Source of the DNA: Cannabis sativa | Lineage: Eukaryota > Streptophyta > Magnoliopsida > Rosales > Cannabaceae | NCBI RefSeq assembly: GCF_029168945.1 | Contig: NC_083601.1 | Coordinates: 73,087,595 to 73,151,594, forward strand | Direction of reading: 5' to 3' | Length of the DNA stretch: 64,000 nt | Shown here: positions 32,238 through 45,302 of the stretch, one piece after another | How the letters are laid out: each line of letters starts with the position of its first letter | Position numbering within the stretch: the first letter of the stretch is position 1 | Notes under the pieces: generated by a model | The model's input: only the letters and a program-made list of their open reading frames with translations | The model's database searches: none | What the model was told of the DNA's origin: nothing | Program-made: the position numbers and the translations under genes

Positions 32238-35200
32238 TGAGTGAAAATTTTCTAACTTTTTCTAACTTGTGATTTTTTGTAAAATGAAAAATGAATAAAG
32301 ACACCTAGCATATAACCCATTTCAGCCAAATAAACAATAAAATAAACATTTATTTTCCATTTAATAAACTCACTAAAAGACAAAACATCATTGGGGCAAA
32401 AAGACCAATTTGCCCCTCCACACTTAAACCACATAATAATCACTAAAGGGGTATTTTTGGGAAATTCTAAATTCCCGGCCATTCCCGACATTCCCAATGT
32501 CTAAAAAAACCGTCCCAAACTACTAACATGCTAAGTTGTGATTTCTACTGAGCCAAACACCGAGTTCCAAAATACCGGGCACCGGAAATGTAAAATATGA
32601 AAACTACTGAATGACATAGCAATGCATTTCTGAATTCCATAAATAACAGTATAATAAATTATTTAAATGGCTATAAATAATTTCATAATTAATAATACTT
32701 AACTGCTAATTTCCAAATTAAACTAAGCGGGCTTTACAATAAATATTAAGGAAATTAATTTAAGTTGTATTAATTTAAATTAATTAGCAACTTAAAAATT
32801 TCCATAAGAATATATTTATTGTATTCGAAAAATAAAGTATAAAACCATACAAAATTTTCGAAAAATACTAATAAATACTTAGAAAAAATACTTCAAGCAA
32901 AAATATCACCTATCTAGATTTTCTTTTGACGAATTAATTCAATTTCTAATAATAATATATATATTAAATTTATTTATTTTAAATTAATCAATTAAATGAA
33001 AAAATCATTGATTTAAGTTGGTCCAAGAATTAATAAATAATTAATTTACAACTCTATCTATTTTTCAAGATAAATTCAAAAATATTGCATACTTAAAATG
33101 CAATTTTCGAAATTGATTAATAAAATAAAATAAAAAAATATATATTTTGAAAATTATTTAAATTTAAGTTGAGAAATTAAATTGCAACCTAAAAATAATT
33201 TTCTATTTAATTAAGTGTTATGAAAAAAATAAATATTTAAGTATCATGATAAGAATCAACTTAGATATTTAAATTTTTCAATTTAATTAAATATATTAAA
33301 TTCAAGAAATAAATAATTAAGTGTAAAGAAGGCTTAATTATTGGTTTCTAGTTTAATACTAGGAAAAATATACTTAAATAAAATTGTACCAAAATTAATT
33401 ATTTAAATAATTAATTTTACAATGTATAATATTTTCCTATTTAAATATTAGAAATAATAAGTAGTCTAGAAATAACTATCTAGAAAATATCTTATTTGAC
33501 TAAGTATCTTTTCAACAAAAAATTTGAAAAACATCTAATTTAAGTTGTTTAGAAAAAATCTAGAACTTAAATAATTTCAAATTTAGATTTAATTAAATAT
33601 CAAAAATTAAGTTGTAAACACTTAATTTGAAAAATATTCCATTTTAAGTTTAAAAATAACTTAAAAATTATCTTAAGAATCTTTAATAACTAATGCCTAG
33701 GATTCCTCAACTTGATTTAAAATTTAAATAAAATATTTAAATTTAAGTTTGATATAAAAAATCAGTTAAAATAACTAATTTATAACTTAAATAGGAATAT
33801 TTAATTAAATAAGTTCCAGAAAGAATCTAGTTAGTTAAAATTCTTTATTTAATTAAATACAAGAAAAATACAAATAGTTTGTCTAGAAAAAATATCTAAA
33901 ACTAAAAGTGTTTTTCTTAAAATAAACTTTAAAATATTAAAATGAAAATAAATTTCATATATTTTAAAAGTTAATTATGTTGCTAATTCAATTTTATTAG
34001 GTCAAACTAATATAATTAACCTAGTACAGTTATTCAAATCAGGCAAATGGGCCTTCACAATTGGGGTAGTTCATGTGAGGGGGTGCTGGGTTCAGTATGT
34101 CGTACCCATTTCTATGGCTCCCAACTCTCACACAAGGCCCAAAAGAGAGGAATTTAACCTTAAAATAAATAATTGTTATTAATTCAATAGGTCCAATAAC
34201 TAAATGGACCTAAATAAAATCTATCATTGTGTGATATTTTATTTAGCAACAACCTATATGCATCTATATAATAAATAAACATATAGGCTCACACAGGCAC
34301 ACACTTGGATGGGTCCTATCATGTTGCTAGGTCATACACAGATGAAAGAAGATTGTAAAATTTACCTGTTACAAATTATTAACTTGACCAAGGGAGCCAT
34401 GAGTTAAAATCAAATCATTGGATCTGTCAACAAGTTAACTATGGCTATTTGCAATCAAGTAATAATAGGTTTTGAAAACTTACACACAAGCTAAAACCAC
34501 ATACTCCTGCAACAAGGTTAGCTGGATAGTTGGAAGTAGGATTTATTTAATTTTAAATAATTAAATTTCGAAAATAAAATAATTAAATAAATAAATAAAT
34601 AATAAAATTTAATTTAATTTTCGAAAAATTAAAAAAAATATATTTATTTATTTTCGAAAATAATAAAAAAATTTAATTTCGAAATTATTTAAAATAAATA
34701 TTTAAAATTAAACCTACAATTTTGAAAAATTAGGTTTCAACTAACCTAAATATCATTTCAAAATTTGCTAACTACTTTTAAAAATTAAATGTTATTTTAT
34801 AAATAAAAATTAAAAAAGATAAATTAAATATCTTTTTCAGATTTTAAATTTAATTTAAATAAATGAAATAACAAAATTGAAAAGTTAGCAAAATATCTTA
34901 CATCTATTTAAAATTTCATGATTATGGTTATCTTATTTTAAATTTAAATAAGGTCAAAATATTTTTAAAAAAAATTAATTTAAAAAATTTAATATCTGAC
35001 CTTAAATTTAAAAATAAGATAAGATATAATCAAATTTAAAAATAAGATAGATAATTAAGCAAAAAGATAGATATTTACTATTTTTAAATTCAAATTACAC
35101 TAATATCATTAATTAAATTAAAAAAAATATTAAATAAATTAATTATGATAATTAGAATTGAATTATGAATATTAAATGTACAAATACAGAACTATACGAA

Positions 35201-35268
35201 AAATCGGAAGTTAAATCCATGAAAAAGCATGAAAAAACGAAGAAAAACGAAAAAATTATGAGTTGTAC

Positions 35269-35294
35269 GGACAGTATGCAGTGCATACTCGTCC
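35269..35294. repeat. leader hairpin of element X
   Basis: GGACAGTATGCA (35269-35280), one base, then TGCATACTCGTCC (35282-35294). It pairs fully except for one extra base in the second arm. It is the counterpart of 5307-5331 in B. Confidence 0.7.
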
Positions 35295-35720
35295 GCGCGC
35301 GCTCATAGCCGAGAAATCACGACGCAGGAGGAAATCAGCATGATTTTCGCGTGCGTAAGGGGCTTCAGACAGGGTTCCGCGCGTGCATGGGGTGATTCAG
35401 ACAGCAAGCTCGGTCGTTTCTTGTCTGAATTCATGCTGTCCGCGCGCGTGGGTGATGTTCAGCATCCCTATCTTTTTTCGAATCTTCAAAAAATCATAAC
35501 TAATTCAAATTAAATCGAAATTGAGTTCAGTAAAAAAGTAACTTGCTTAATTTTTTCCATACTATCCAATAAAAATAATTTTAGAAACAAAATTTCAATT
35601 ATTTTTCACGAAAATTCACAAACATCAATCAATCATCATATAACACTCAATACAACATGAAACCATCCCAATAACAAACAATCGTTTTAAAGTCCAAATT
35701 TCTTGCAAGCAAATCAATTA

Positions 35721-35739
35721 CCATGGCTCTCGGGCCAGT
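35721..35739 (-). other. primer-binding site of element X
   Basis: On the minus strand, directly after the LTR end TTCCAACA, the sequence is ACTGGCCCGAGAGCCATGG. E has TGGCCTCAGAGCCATGG in the same place. Plant copia elements usually show TGGTATCAGAGC, complementary to initiator Met-tRNA, so this is either a drifted Met site or a different primer. Confidence 0.6.
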
Positions 35740-37302
35740 TGTTGGAACTTATTTTACCAGGATCTTAGATCTACTCACAAGTATGTTGTTGAACACCCTA
35801 AATATGAACTTTCTAAAACGATAAAATAAACACATATAAAGTTAAGAAAACCTTACATTGATGCAGCGGAATTAATGTCTCCTTCCACTCAGATCTCTAA
35901 CCCTTGTATCTTTTCTGTCGCAGAGTATTATCAAGATCTAAGCCCGAATGTCCTTCTCTTTGAGTTTGATCCTTCACAGTCTTCCAATCTATGATTGAGT
36001 TACTGCTTGCTGTGTGTGGGCACTTACTCTTTCACTAGGGTTCGAAATATATGAAGAGAAAAGAGAGAGAGGGATTTCGTCCAATAGAAGATAATAGGGA
36101 AGGCTTAGTTTTTCTGAAGAGAGAAATTTCTGTCAGATAACTAATGAAAGTGTGTAATTTTGACTGAGCCATCACTTTCTATTTATAGGCAACTATTAGG
36201 TTTAGGTTAGGAATTATTTGGCATTAAAATAATGAAAATATCAATTTGAAAAAGTCAAACAAGTGGTCGGCCATGGTGTAGTTTACGGGCCCACTTGATT
36301 TTGCAGTTTTAACAAATTTTATTTCTATTTTCTCAAAAACGCCAATTTTCCAATTCTAACCATTTAAATGCCAAAACTAATTATTTAATAACTAAAATAG
36401 ATTATTAAATAATATTGTCATTTAATTTAATTATTAACTAGACATATAAAGTCCATTAATAAATAAATAAACCTAGAATCTCTTTTCTTTACAATTTCGC
36501 CCCTGCTTAGTGAAAATTCACAAATTAGACATAGTCTAACTTTAGAATTATAATTGACTAATCACGAATCAATTATTGAGTCTTACAAGCAGTATGTTCT
36601 CAACTAGAATGGGGACCATGGATCTATATGCTAAGCTTCCAATAAGTGAACCGAATTTACCAAGTAAATTCCTACTTATTAATTCTTCGTTCAATCCACT
36701 CTTAGAACTTAGAATTGCACTCTCAGACTTATATAGAGCATATTATATGTTCCACGATATAGATATGCTATCTCATTTAACCATTGTTATAATCTTATTG
36801 TGATTTAAAGATCCACTATATAGATGATTTACATCGAGATGGGATAATTTTACCGTTCTCACCCCTCAATGTATTTTTCCCCTGAAAACACTTAGCTACC
36901 TGTAAATGGTGTTTAGTGATCTAATAATTAGTCAGTTAAACAAGAGCTCATCCATTTACTTCTATTTGCTAAGCTCGAAGGGAATCATCACTTGACTTCT
37001 ATACACCAGTAGAAGCTATAGATTCCATATTTATGTTCAGCACTCCCACTCAATCATACTATCATGTTCCCAAAATATACGTATCACCCTAACCCAAAAG
37101 TAGGCTTAACTAATAAATTAAAGAACATGAATAGTACTCCTGAGTTGAGCCTAAGCATATCAGGATTTAGATTCTTTTAATCTTAAGATCAACTACTGAT
37201 ATTGACTTGGAAAGATATATAACGGTAAGTTTGTAATATCTTAACTTAGTTGCAATATCGGTCCAGTCCAATGTATATTCCATACATTCGAAACTAGTAT
37301 AC
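35740..37302 (-). mobile_element. 5' LTR of element X, first-listed part
   Basis: Starts (plus strand) TGTTGGAACTTATTTTACC, which is the LTR 3' end, and runs to the Ty3/gypsy insertion at 37303. It carries TATAAATA on the minus strand (36180-36187) and a donor-like CAATGTAAGG (35851-35859). It is very similar to Y's LTR (46997-48879) read in reverse. The rest is at 44506-44835. Confidence 0.88.
37298..37302. repeat. target-site duplication TATAC, left copy
   Basis: TATAC also follows the element at 44501-44505. The empty site appears in Y's LTR near 47310 (reverse of ACTAGTATACTTTACTAA). Confidence 0.92.
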
Positions 37303-39827
37303 TGTAACGCCCCGATTTCCCGAGACGTCACACTCGCTAGTCCGTTTAAAACCATTTAAGATAAAGACAATAAAAGACTTCTTTAATGAAAAATAACTAA
37401 GCATGAGATCTCATTATTTTTAAAACAAAACATTTATTTATTCATAACCTTAAAATATAAAGCTTTACAAAAACTATTTGAATCATAATCTTAAATGAAA
37501 TATTTTTAAACCAAAACATCGTGACAATCCCCTAACATGTAATCCATGCCTCGAGCTCGCCACCCTCACTGTATAGTTTTGCCTTTACCTGCACACAGAG
37601 TACCCGTGAGCTAACGCCCAGTAAGAAGAGCTATGTAGGACATAACCCCCCCAACCAGATAACATAGTCATAAGTATAACAATATCACAACATCAAATCA
37701 ATTCATACCATACTTGCATACATATAACAACATGTCATATCACATATTATTCTTACATACAATACAACATCATATCACAGTGTAATCTTAACGCATGCTA
37801 TACTCACACACATAACACATAGTATCTTATCGCACATTGTCCTCACATACGATAATCTACTCCCACTCATGTTGATCAGACATGAAGTGTAACTTACCCT
37901 GCCTTGTGTTATTCTCACACTCGGCATCCAATAGGGCAATTCCTTTTCACAAGTTGTACTCACCCATGAAAGGATAACCTGCAAGTAAACCCATACAAGC
38001 AGCCAGAAATATATCCTGCAGTGCTATGCTCACACCAGCAGCAAAAAACCTATCCTATAGGTGCTATCATCACACAAATAGTCAAAAGCCTTATCACTAT
38101 CACACACTAATAACATTAGCATAAAACAACAATCTACCATAAAACATGTAAATACAAACCCATAATACAGTTGTATGTTTCAACATACACCCTGTGCACA
38201 GATGTCCACTCTTCTTACCTCAGTTGTTAAGAACACCTTCTTGCTACTCCAAGCACCTCAATAAATTTTCTTGTTGAGGACAAGATCCTCAAATCCCACT
38301 GCTTAAGACTTGTTATCTCGTCACTACTACCTATAACAACACATGGTTCAAGGCCCTAACATTAAAATTCGTACTCTTACAGTACAGCAGAAAGATCACT
38401 ATTTTTGACCAACAAAAATACTAATTCAGTGAAAGTTGTCTTCATAAAAATTATAGGAAATTTTATTATCTTTCCAATGATATAAAGATCATTAAAAATG
38501 GCTTAAAACTGAGGGAGTTATGATTGTTTTACTGAAACTATTTCTGAGAAAGAATATGGAGTAACGAATTACACAACTTAGCAAAAATATAAACTTTTGA
38601 CATTGACTGGTTCAGAACTAGAAGATAACATCTTCATCAAAGTTTTAGGAAATTAAATTCCCTTTCCAATGATACCAAAATCTTTGAAATTGGAATTATA
38701 TTCAAAGAGATATTACAATTTTACCAAAACAGTTTTGCAAGAACAAGATTCAAGAAACGAATCACATGAATTGAATAAAACTAACTTTTTGACATAGTAT
38801 GACTTCGAATTAACAAAAAGTTTCTTCATAAAACTTATGGGAAATGGAATAAGCTTTCCAACGATATAAAAATCTCTAAAAACGGATCAATATCAAGAGA
38901 GATATCATCACTTTACTGAAACTTGTTTTTCTGAAAACGAAAAAATATAATAGATCGGAACCCTAGATAACATTTAGCATTATTGAGCAAGAAAATATTT
39001 CATACCTCTTCACATATTTCTATTCGATGTCTCAAGCCCGCAAGCCTTGATTATAAATCCAAAACTTTAAGAATGAAGGTAGAAAATAAGAAGAATTGTG
39101 GAAGGTTTGAGAGGAGCAAACATGAAGAAGAATGAGGCTTTGACTAATTGGTTTGGAGAGGAAAAATAAAACTATGATAGTTTAGGGTTTGATAAAAAGA
39201 TTATGAGATATCGTATTCTGATAGGTTTAGGTTAACTAAAAATAATAATATATAATAAAATGCTAAAATATTATTAAATCAACAAATATCTAATTTTTAA
39301 ATTTTAAAAGTAAGCCCTTTATCACGTAACTTTAGGCTCAGTTTTCACCTAGAAAAATTCCGAATTATGATATAACTATTTCAACAAAATTTATAGATCT
39401 TTGAATTATCTTTCCAACGCCACTGGAATCACCTCAATCGGAGCTCTAAAACTCTAGATATGATCATTTTAGTAAAACAGTTTTTAATCCTGCGAATTTA
39501 TCAAAACCTACGAATTTTTGTGACATTAATTCCATTATAATGTTATTTAATGCACTTCATACAATAGATTAAACCCACTAAATAATCTATAAAACTCTAA
39601 TAGACTTTCATATTGGGCTTTAATTGAGTAATTATCCTAATTCGTAAAAACACCATAATTTTACCTTGACACTTACTATAATTTCAACTATGTTTAGAAA
39701 TCTATCAATACTATTCTAAGCAATAGTCTCTATTCACTATTAGTAGAAATAAATAAATATTTATTCTCACACAAATTGTATAACAAATAAAATTTAAAAT
39801 ATATGTATATTTTTACCGGGTATTACA
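37303..39827 (-). mobile_element. 3' LTR of the LARD-like element
   Basis: On the plus strand it runs from TGTAACGCCCCGATTTCCC to TTTTACCGGGTATTACA. It holds three to four diverged ~170 bp units (about 38400-38545, 38575-38750, 38780-38940 and partly 39350-39480), each centred on TTTCCAATGATA-like words. A 69-codon minus frame at 37775-37984 recurs in the other LTR simply because the LTRs are identical. Confidence 0.93.
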
Positions 39828-39840
39828 TTCTACCATCCTT
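39828..39840 (-). other. polypurine tract of the LARD-like element
   Basis: On the minus strand AAGGATGGTAGAA abuts the LTR start TGTAATACCCGG. Just upstream is CGAGGACGAAATTTC, a stretch typical of the end of Ty3/gypsy chromovirus pol regions, so the element's ancestor was probably of that lineage. Confidence 0.75.
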
Positions 39841-41959
39841 AAAGAAATTTCGTCCTCGAAATTTAACTACCAAATACACGAGGGACTTCATGTTTGTCAC
39901 CACTTACTACATGACCTCCTTATCTACCTTATGGACCCAACAAATATGTACTTAACTTTTATCTTATTGGTCAAACTACAACACATATAACATATACAGT
40001 CTAATTTAAGTATTGTTATTCCTTTATATATTACTTAAATAACAAACATACTCCATCACAATACTTACATATACGTGCTTTAAATAAATAAATTTTGCAA
40101 TAACATGCTCGTAATTTTATATAAAAAAAAACTCTTCTCTTATGAACATCCTTATATGCCACTTGAGAACACATTATACAATACAAAAATAACAAACAAC
40201 AAGGAGTAGGGTAGAAGAACTTATGCAAACTTCTCTTTAATTGTTCCCATTCTTTCATTGAATGTTAATTTTTTTTTTTAACTTAATTTCCTCCATAAAG
40301 CTACAATTCCGTTATTATAGTTACGTGGCATAATTATTAAGAATGTTGCCCTACACATAACGATCCAATATATCATTCACAAACCGATGTCATTCAAACA
40401 GACCACATGTCTTCTATAAATTACATGAACTACATGTGAGCTAAAGATCGTTAAAGGTCTTCTTACACATGCGAGCTAGCCAATATATAGGCTTAGAAGC
40501 ATACAAGTTAACATACTCTCAGGAATGAGCTACATGCATATCACTATAAAAGAAACATTTACTAATCCATCCAACTAATGAAATATGAATAAAATTTTCT
40601 ATCAAAATCACTCTTTCTAAGAATAACTCGAGAACGAAAATCGCTTAATCCAATTCTCATATATATTTTTCTTTACTCGCTTAATCATATACCATTTATT
40701 TGTACTAAACGAAACCATTACATATATGTAGGGATCACAACCCTAACATCATACTCATAGCACAATCATAGCAATAACATATAAAAATTATTTCAATCAT
40801 ATCATGTCTTTACCATAACATTGGCATATCATAGCCATTCCTTACATAACCTGGGCCTAGCCTGGCCTTACAATATCCTGGGCCTAATCTGTCCATATAA
40901 TAACCTGGGCCTATGTAGCCCTACCATTGTTATAAGATAGGGTATCTCTATATTCAACAGTAACATCACTGTATCATACCCACCATAACAATCTCATACA
41001 CGACTCAGTAAAATGTAGGGTAGGGTATCTCTACATTCAACGGCCTTATCCCGTATCATACCCCACCATGGTCCCTCACTTTACCTGAGACGTTAGCATA
41101 CAACATATAACATACAACATAAACCATACACCATACAACATACAATACACAACATACAACATACAACATATACAAGTCATACAACCATAATCTATGTATC
41201 AATTCACAAACTCATATTGTGTCCATACCACACATTCTCAGTACCATATACATATTCATAAAAACAAATCATAAGTCATATTTCAATACATAAAGAATTT
41301 AAATTTATGCAGATAAACACATACAAAACTATCTAATTTCCTTACGAATCACGGGGCTACTGACTGTCACAATCTATTCTTCTATTATAACCTTAATGAT
41401 TAGATTTCACCCTTAACCAAAATTCAACTTAATTATTTCTAATAAAAGAGTAGAGCTTAAAATTATCTATCCATTAACACTTAAAAAAAAACAAACTTAA
41501 GAACGTACCAATAGTTATATATGTCTAATTTATTAAACCTGAAACATACACTCTCGTTAGAAATACTAATATAACAACTAAATTCTTTTTTTTTCCTAAC
41601 ATACTCTATTCCAATCTACTTATAACACAATTCCTTTTGAAAAACACTCTTCTTATGCTCCTTATTTATGAAAATAAGTACAACTTATCAAAAATCAAAC
41701 TTAAATTACGTAATATAGCAATACCTTGAATTTTTTTTTCCAAAAATATCTCATAGATCGAATCCTACCCATAAAATTTTAAGACATATTCTTCTAAACA
41801 CAAAGAAAACTTCTAGTTACACTAAAGATGTAACGCAACATAAAATATGTAAAACTAACATGAACATATTGAAAAAAAACTTACAGTACAGTGAGTCGAG
41901 CTCGTCTCGTGGCAATGAACTTTACATGTTAGGGTCAACCACATCCTTTAGGACCGTAT
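39841..41959 (-). mobile_element. non-coding internal region of the LARD-like element
   Basis: No gag or pol motif in six frames. It contains CCTGGGCCTA words repeated near 40850-40915, a duplicated stretch with TAGGGTATCTCTA (about 40935 and 41022), and an ACATACA-type microsatellite (about 41090-41180). The 75-codon minus frame at 40031-40258 has no recognisable feature. Confidence 0.75.
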
Positions 41960-41972
41960 TGCTCTGATACCA
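41960..41972 (-). other. primer-binding site of the LARD-like element
   Basis: Minus-strand TGGTATCAGAGCA lies three bases from the LTR. It matches the classical plant site complementary to the 3' end of initiator Met-tRNA. Confidence 0.88.
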
Positions 41973-41975
41973 TAT

Positions 41976-44500
41976 TGTAACGCCCCGATTTCCCGAGACG
42001 TCACACTCGCTAGTCCGTTTAAAACCATTTAAGATAAAGACAATAAAAGACTTCTTTAATGAAAAATAACTAAGCATGAGATCTCATTATTTTTAAAACA
42101 AAACATTTATTTATTCATAACCTTAAAATATAAAGCTTTACAAAAACTATTTGAATCATAATCTTAAATGAAATATTTTTAAACCAAAACATCGTGACAA
42201 TCCCCTAACATGTAATCCATGCCTCGAGCTCGCCACCCTCACTGTATAGTTTTGCCTTTACCTGCACACAGAGTACCCGTGAGCTAACGCCCAGTAAGAA
42301 GAGCTATGTAGGACATAACCCCCCCAACCAGATAACATAGTCATAAGTATAACAATATCACAACATCAAATCAATTCATACCATACTTGCATACATATAA
42401 CAACATGTCATATCACATATTATTCTTACATACAATACAACATCATATCACAGTGTAATCTTAACGCATGCTATACTCACACACATAACACATAGTATCT
42501 TATCGCACATTGTCCTCACATACGATAATCTACTCCCACTCATGTTGATCAGACATGAAGTGTAACTTACCCTGCCTTGTGTTATTCTCACACTCGGCAT
42601 CCAATAGGGCAATTCCTTTTCACAAGTTGTACTCACCCATGAAAGGATAACCTGCAAGTAAACCCATACAAGCAGCCAGAAATATATCCTGCAGTGCTAT
42701 GCTCACACCAGCAGCAGAAAACCTATCCTATAGGTGCTATCATCACACAAATAGTCAAAAGCCTTATCACTATCACACACTAATAACATTAGCATAAAAC
42801 AACAATCTACCATAAAACATGTAAATACAAACCCATAATACAGTTGTATGTTTCAACATACACCCTGTGCACAGATGTCCACTCTTCTTACCTCAGTTGT
42901 TAAGAACACCTTCTTGCTACTCCAAGCACCTCAATAAATTTTCTTGTTGAGGACAAGATCCTCAAATCCCACTGCTTAAGACTTGTTATCTCGTCACTAC
43001 TACCTATAACAACACATGGTTCAAGGCCCTAACATTAAAATTCGTACTCTTACAGTACAGCAGAAAGATCACTATTTTTGACCAACAAAAATACTAATTC
43101 AGTGAAAGTTGTCTTCATAAAAATTATAGGAAATTTTATTATCTTTCCAATGATATAAAGATCATTAAAAATGGCTTAAAACTGAGGGAGTTATGATTGT
43201 TTTACTGAAACTATTTCTGAGAAAGAATATGGAGTAACGAATTACACAACTTAGCAAAAATATAAACTTTTGACATTGACTGGTTCAGAACTAGAAGATA
43301 ACATCTTCATCAAAGTTTTAGGAAATTAAATTCCCTTTCCAATGATACCAAAATCTTTGAAATTGGAATTATATTCAAAGAGATATTACAATTTTACCAA
43401 AACAGTTTTGCAAGAACAAGATTCAAGAAACGAATCACATGAATTGAATAAAACTAACTTTTTGACATAGTATGACTTCGAATTAACAAAAAGTTTCTTC
43501 ATAAAACTTATGGGAAATGGAATAAGCTTTCCAACGATATAAAAATCTCTAAAAACGGATCAATATCAAGAGAGATATCATCACTTTACTGAAACTTGTT
43601 TTTCTGAAAACGAAAAAATATAATAGATCGGAACCCTAGATAACATTTAGCATTATTGAGCAAGAAAATATTTCATACCTCTTCACATATTTCTATTCGA
43701 TGTCTCAAGCCCGCAAGCCTTGATTATAAATCCAAAACTTTAAGAATGAAGGTAGAAAATAAGAAGAATTGTGGAAGGTTTGAGAGGAGCAAACATGAAG
43801 AAGAATGAGGCTTTGACTAATTGGTTTGGAGAGGAAAAATAAAACTATGATAGTTTAGGGTTTGATAAAAAGATTATGAGATATCGTATTCTGATAGGTT
43901 TAGGTTAACTAAAAATAATAATATATAATAAAATGCTAAAATATTATTAAATCAACAAATATCTAATTTTTAAATTTTAAAAGTAAGCCCTTTATCACGT
44001 AACTTTAGGCTCAGTTTTCACCTAGAAAAATTCCGAATTATGATATAACTATTTCAACAAAATTTATAGATCTTTGAATTATCTTTCCAACGCCACTGGA
44101 ATCACCTCAATCGGAGCTCTAAAACTCTAGATATGATCATTTTAGTAAAACAGTTTTTAATCCTGCGAATTTATCAAAACCTACGAATTTTTGTGACATT
44201 AATTCCATTATAATGTTATTTAATGCACTTCATACAATAGATTAAACCCACTAAATAATCTATAAAACTCTAATAGACTTTCATATTGGGCTTTAATTGA
44301 GTAATTATCCTAATTCGTAAAAACACCATAATTTTACCTTGACACTTACTATAATTTCAACTATGTTTAGAAATCTATCAATACTATTCTAAGCAATAGT
44401 CTCTATTCACTATTAGTAGAAATAAATAAATATTTATTCTCACACAAATTGTATAACAAATAAAATTTAAAATATATGTATATTTTTACCGGGTATTACA
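41976..44500 (-). mobile_element. 5' LTR of the LARD-like element
   Basis: Same length and, to the eye, same sequence as 37303-39827 except one base. The minus-strand promoter of the element should be here. Confidence 0.93.
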
Positions 44501-44505
44501 TATAC
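44501..44505. repeat. target-site duplication TATAC, right copy
   Basis: Pairs with 37298-37302. Confidence 0.92.
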
Positions 44506-44835
44506 TTTACTAATGTCCTGGAAAGAACATGACACTTACTCCAAGTGTAAGTACACATCATCGCTGATTATCACATTAGTGTAAATCCAAAACACTGATG
44601 AAACAGGGACTTAGCCTTTTGATTTATATGATCACAATCACATTCCACTGTGTTGATGATACTGTAATTGTGAATAAACATATGATCTGGATTTACTGAT
44701 TTTGTGTGTGTGAATGTAATAAACATATTAAACCATTAGCATGTAAAATTCATGCAAACATAAATCACTTCAAATTTCTTATATTGACAACTAATTAGAT
44801 TGTAAAGAGTTTTATTTAGGGCATAAAACCCAACA
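44506..44835 (-). mobile_element. 5' LTR of element X, remaining part
   Basis: Continues the X LTR across the insertion and ends (plus strand) GCATAAAACCCAACA, the LTR's 5' end. It abuts Y gag. Confidence 0.88.
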
Positions 44836-45302
44836 CATTTCTGCCCTATACATCAAATTATGTCATGAATAAGAAGGACATAGACTTTCACGAGTTAGTC
44901 AATGACCTTCAAACTTATGAAAATTTGATTGGAGGACCCAAGAAGAAAGGGAGTAAACCTCACAATTCTGGGAATGGTAATGGGACGGTAAAACCTGAAG
45001 TAAATGTTGCCTCTGCTTTAAACCCCAAATCGAAGAAGAAGTGGAAGAACACCAAGAAGCATGCAAACGCCATGAAAAATAAAAAGGCTACTGCTTCTGG
45101 TGATGCTACACTTAAAGGAAAGTGTTTCTACTGCAATGAGAAAGGTCATTGGAAACCCCAATGTCCTAAACTTCTTGCAAAGAAACAAGGTATTTCTATT
45201 TATAAACATTAAGAGTTTTAGTGAATTATTATCCAATTAGATTTATGATTCTGGACTAACTTTGTTTATTTGTTTCTTCTTCTTATAGGCCAAGCTACTT
45301 GA
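44836..45302 (+). pseudogene. gag: C-terminal part of copia gag of element Y, cut by X
   Basis: From CATTT the frame reads FLPYTSNYVMNKKDIDFHEL without a start, so the N-terminal half has been lost to the insertion of X. It keeps the Lys-rich tail and a complete knuckle CFYCNEKGHWKPQC. The unspliced frame ends QGISIYKH (45212). As in B and X, a GTATTT donor (45190) and a TTCTTATAG acceptor (45288) define a 99 nt intron leading to a stop at 45300-45302. The protein is very close to X's Gag. Confidence 0.85.

Larger units (their letters stand above)
32739..35739 (-). mobile_element. leader of element X, distal part
   Basis: AT-rich, non-coding, collinear on the minus strand with B 5137-7860 and E 56051-59050. 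It contains the conserved block at about 34170-34042 and a CpG-rich island at about 35465-35269 with a hairpin. The region next to the LTR holds the primer-binding site. Confidence 0.7.
37303..44500 (-). mobile_element. complete non-coding Ty3/gypsy LTR element (LARD-like), very young
   Basis: 7198 bp with two LTRs of exactly 2525 bp (37303-39827 and 41976-44500), which differ at one base that I could see (38044 A, 42717 G). The internal region is only 2148 bp and has no credible frame. On the minus strand the primer-binding site TGGTATCAGAGCA is at 41972-41960 and a polypurine-type tract is at 39840-39828. It is intact for mobilisation signals but must use proteins of another element. TATAC duplications flank it. 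Confidence 0.93.

Noticed and set aside
36576..36803. 75-codon frame shared with 47814-48041
   Set aside because: Both lie in LTRs of the same family; the B and E LTR copies do not keep the frame.
37775..37984. 69-codon frame found twice, identically (also 42448-42657)
   Set aside because: The identity follows from the two LTRs being near-identical copies; it is not protein conservation.
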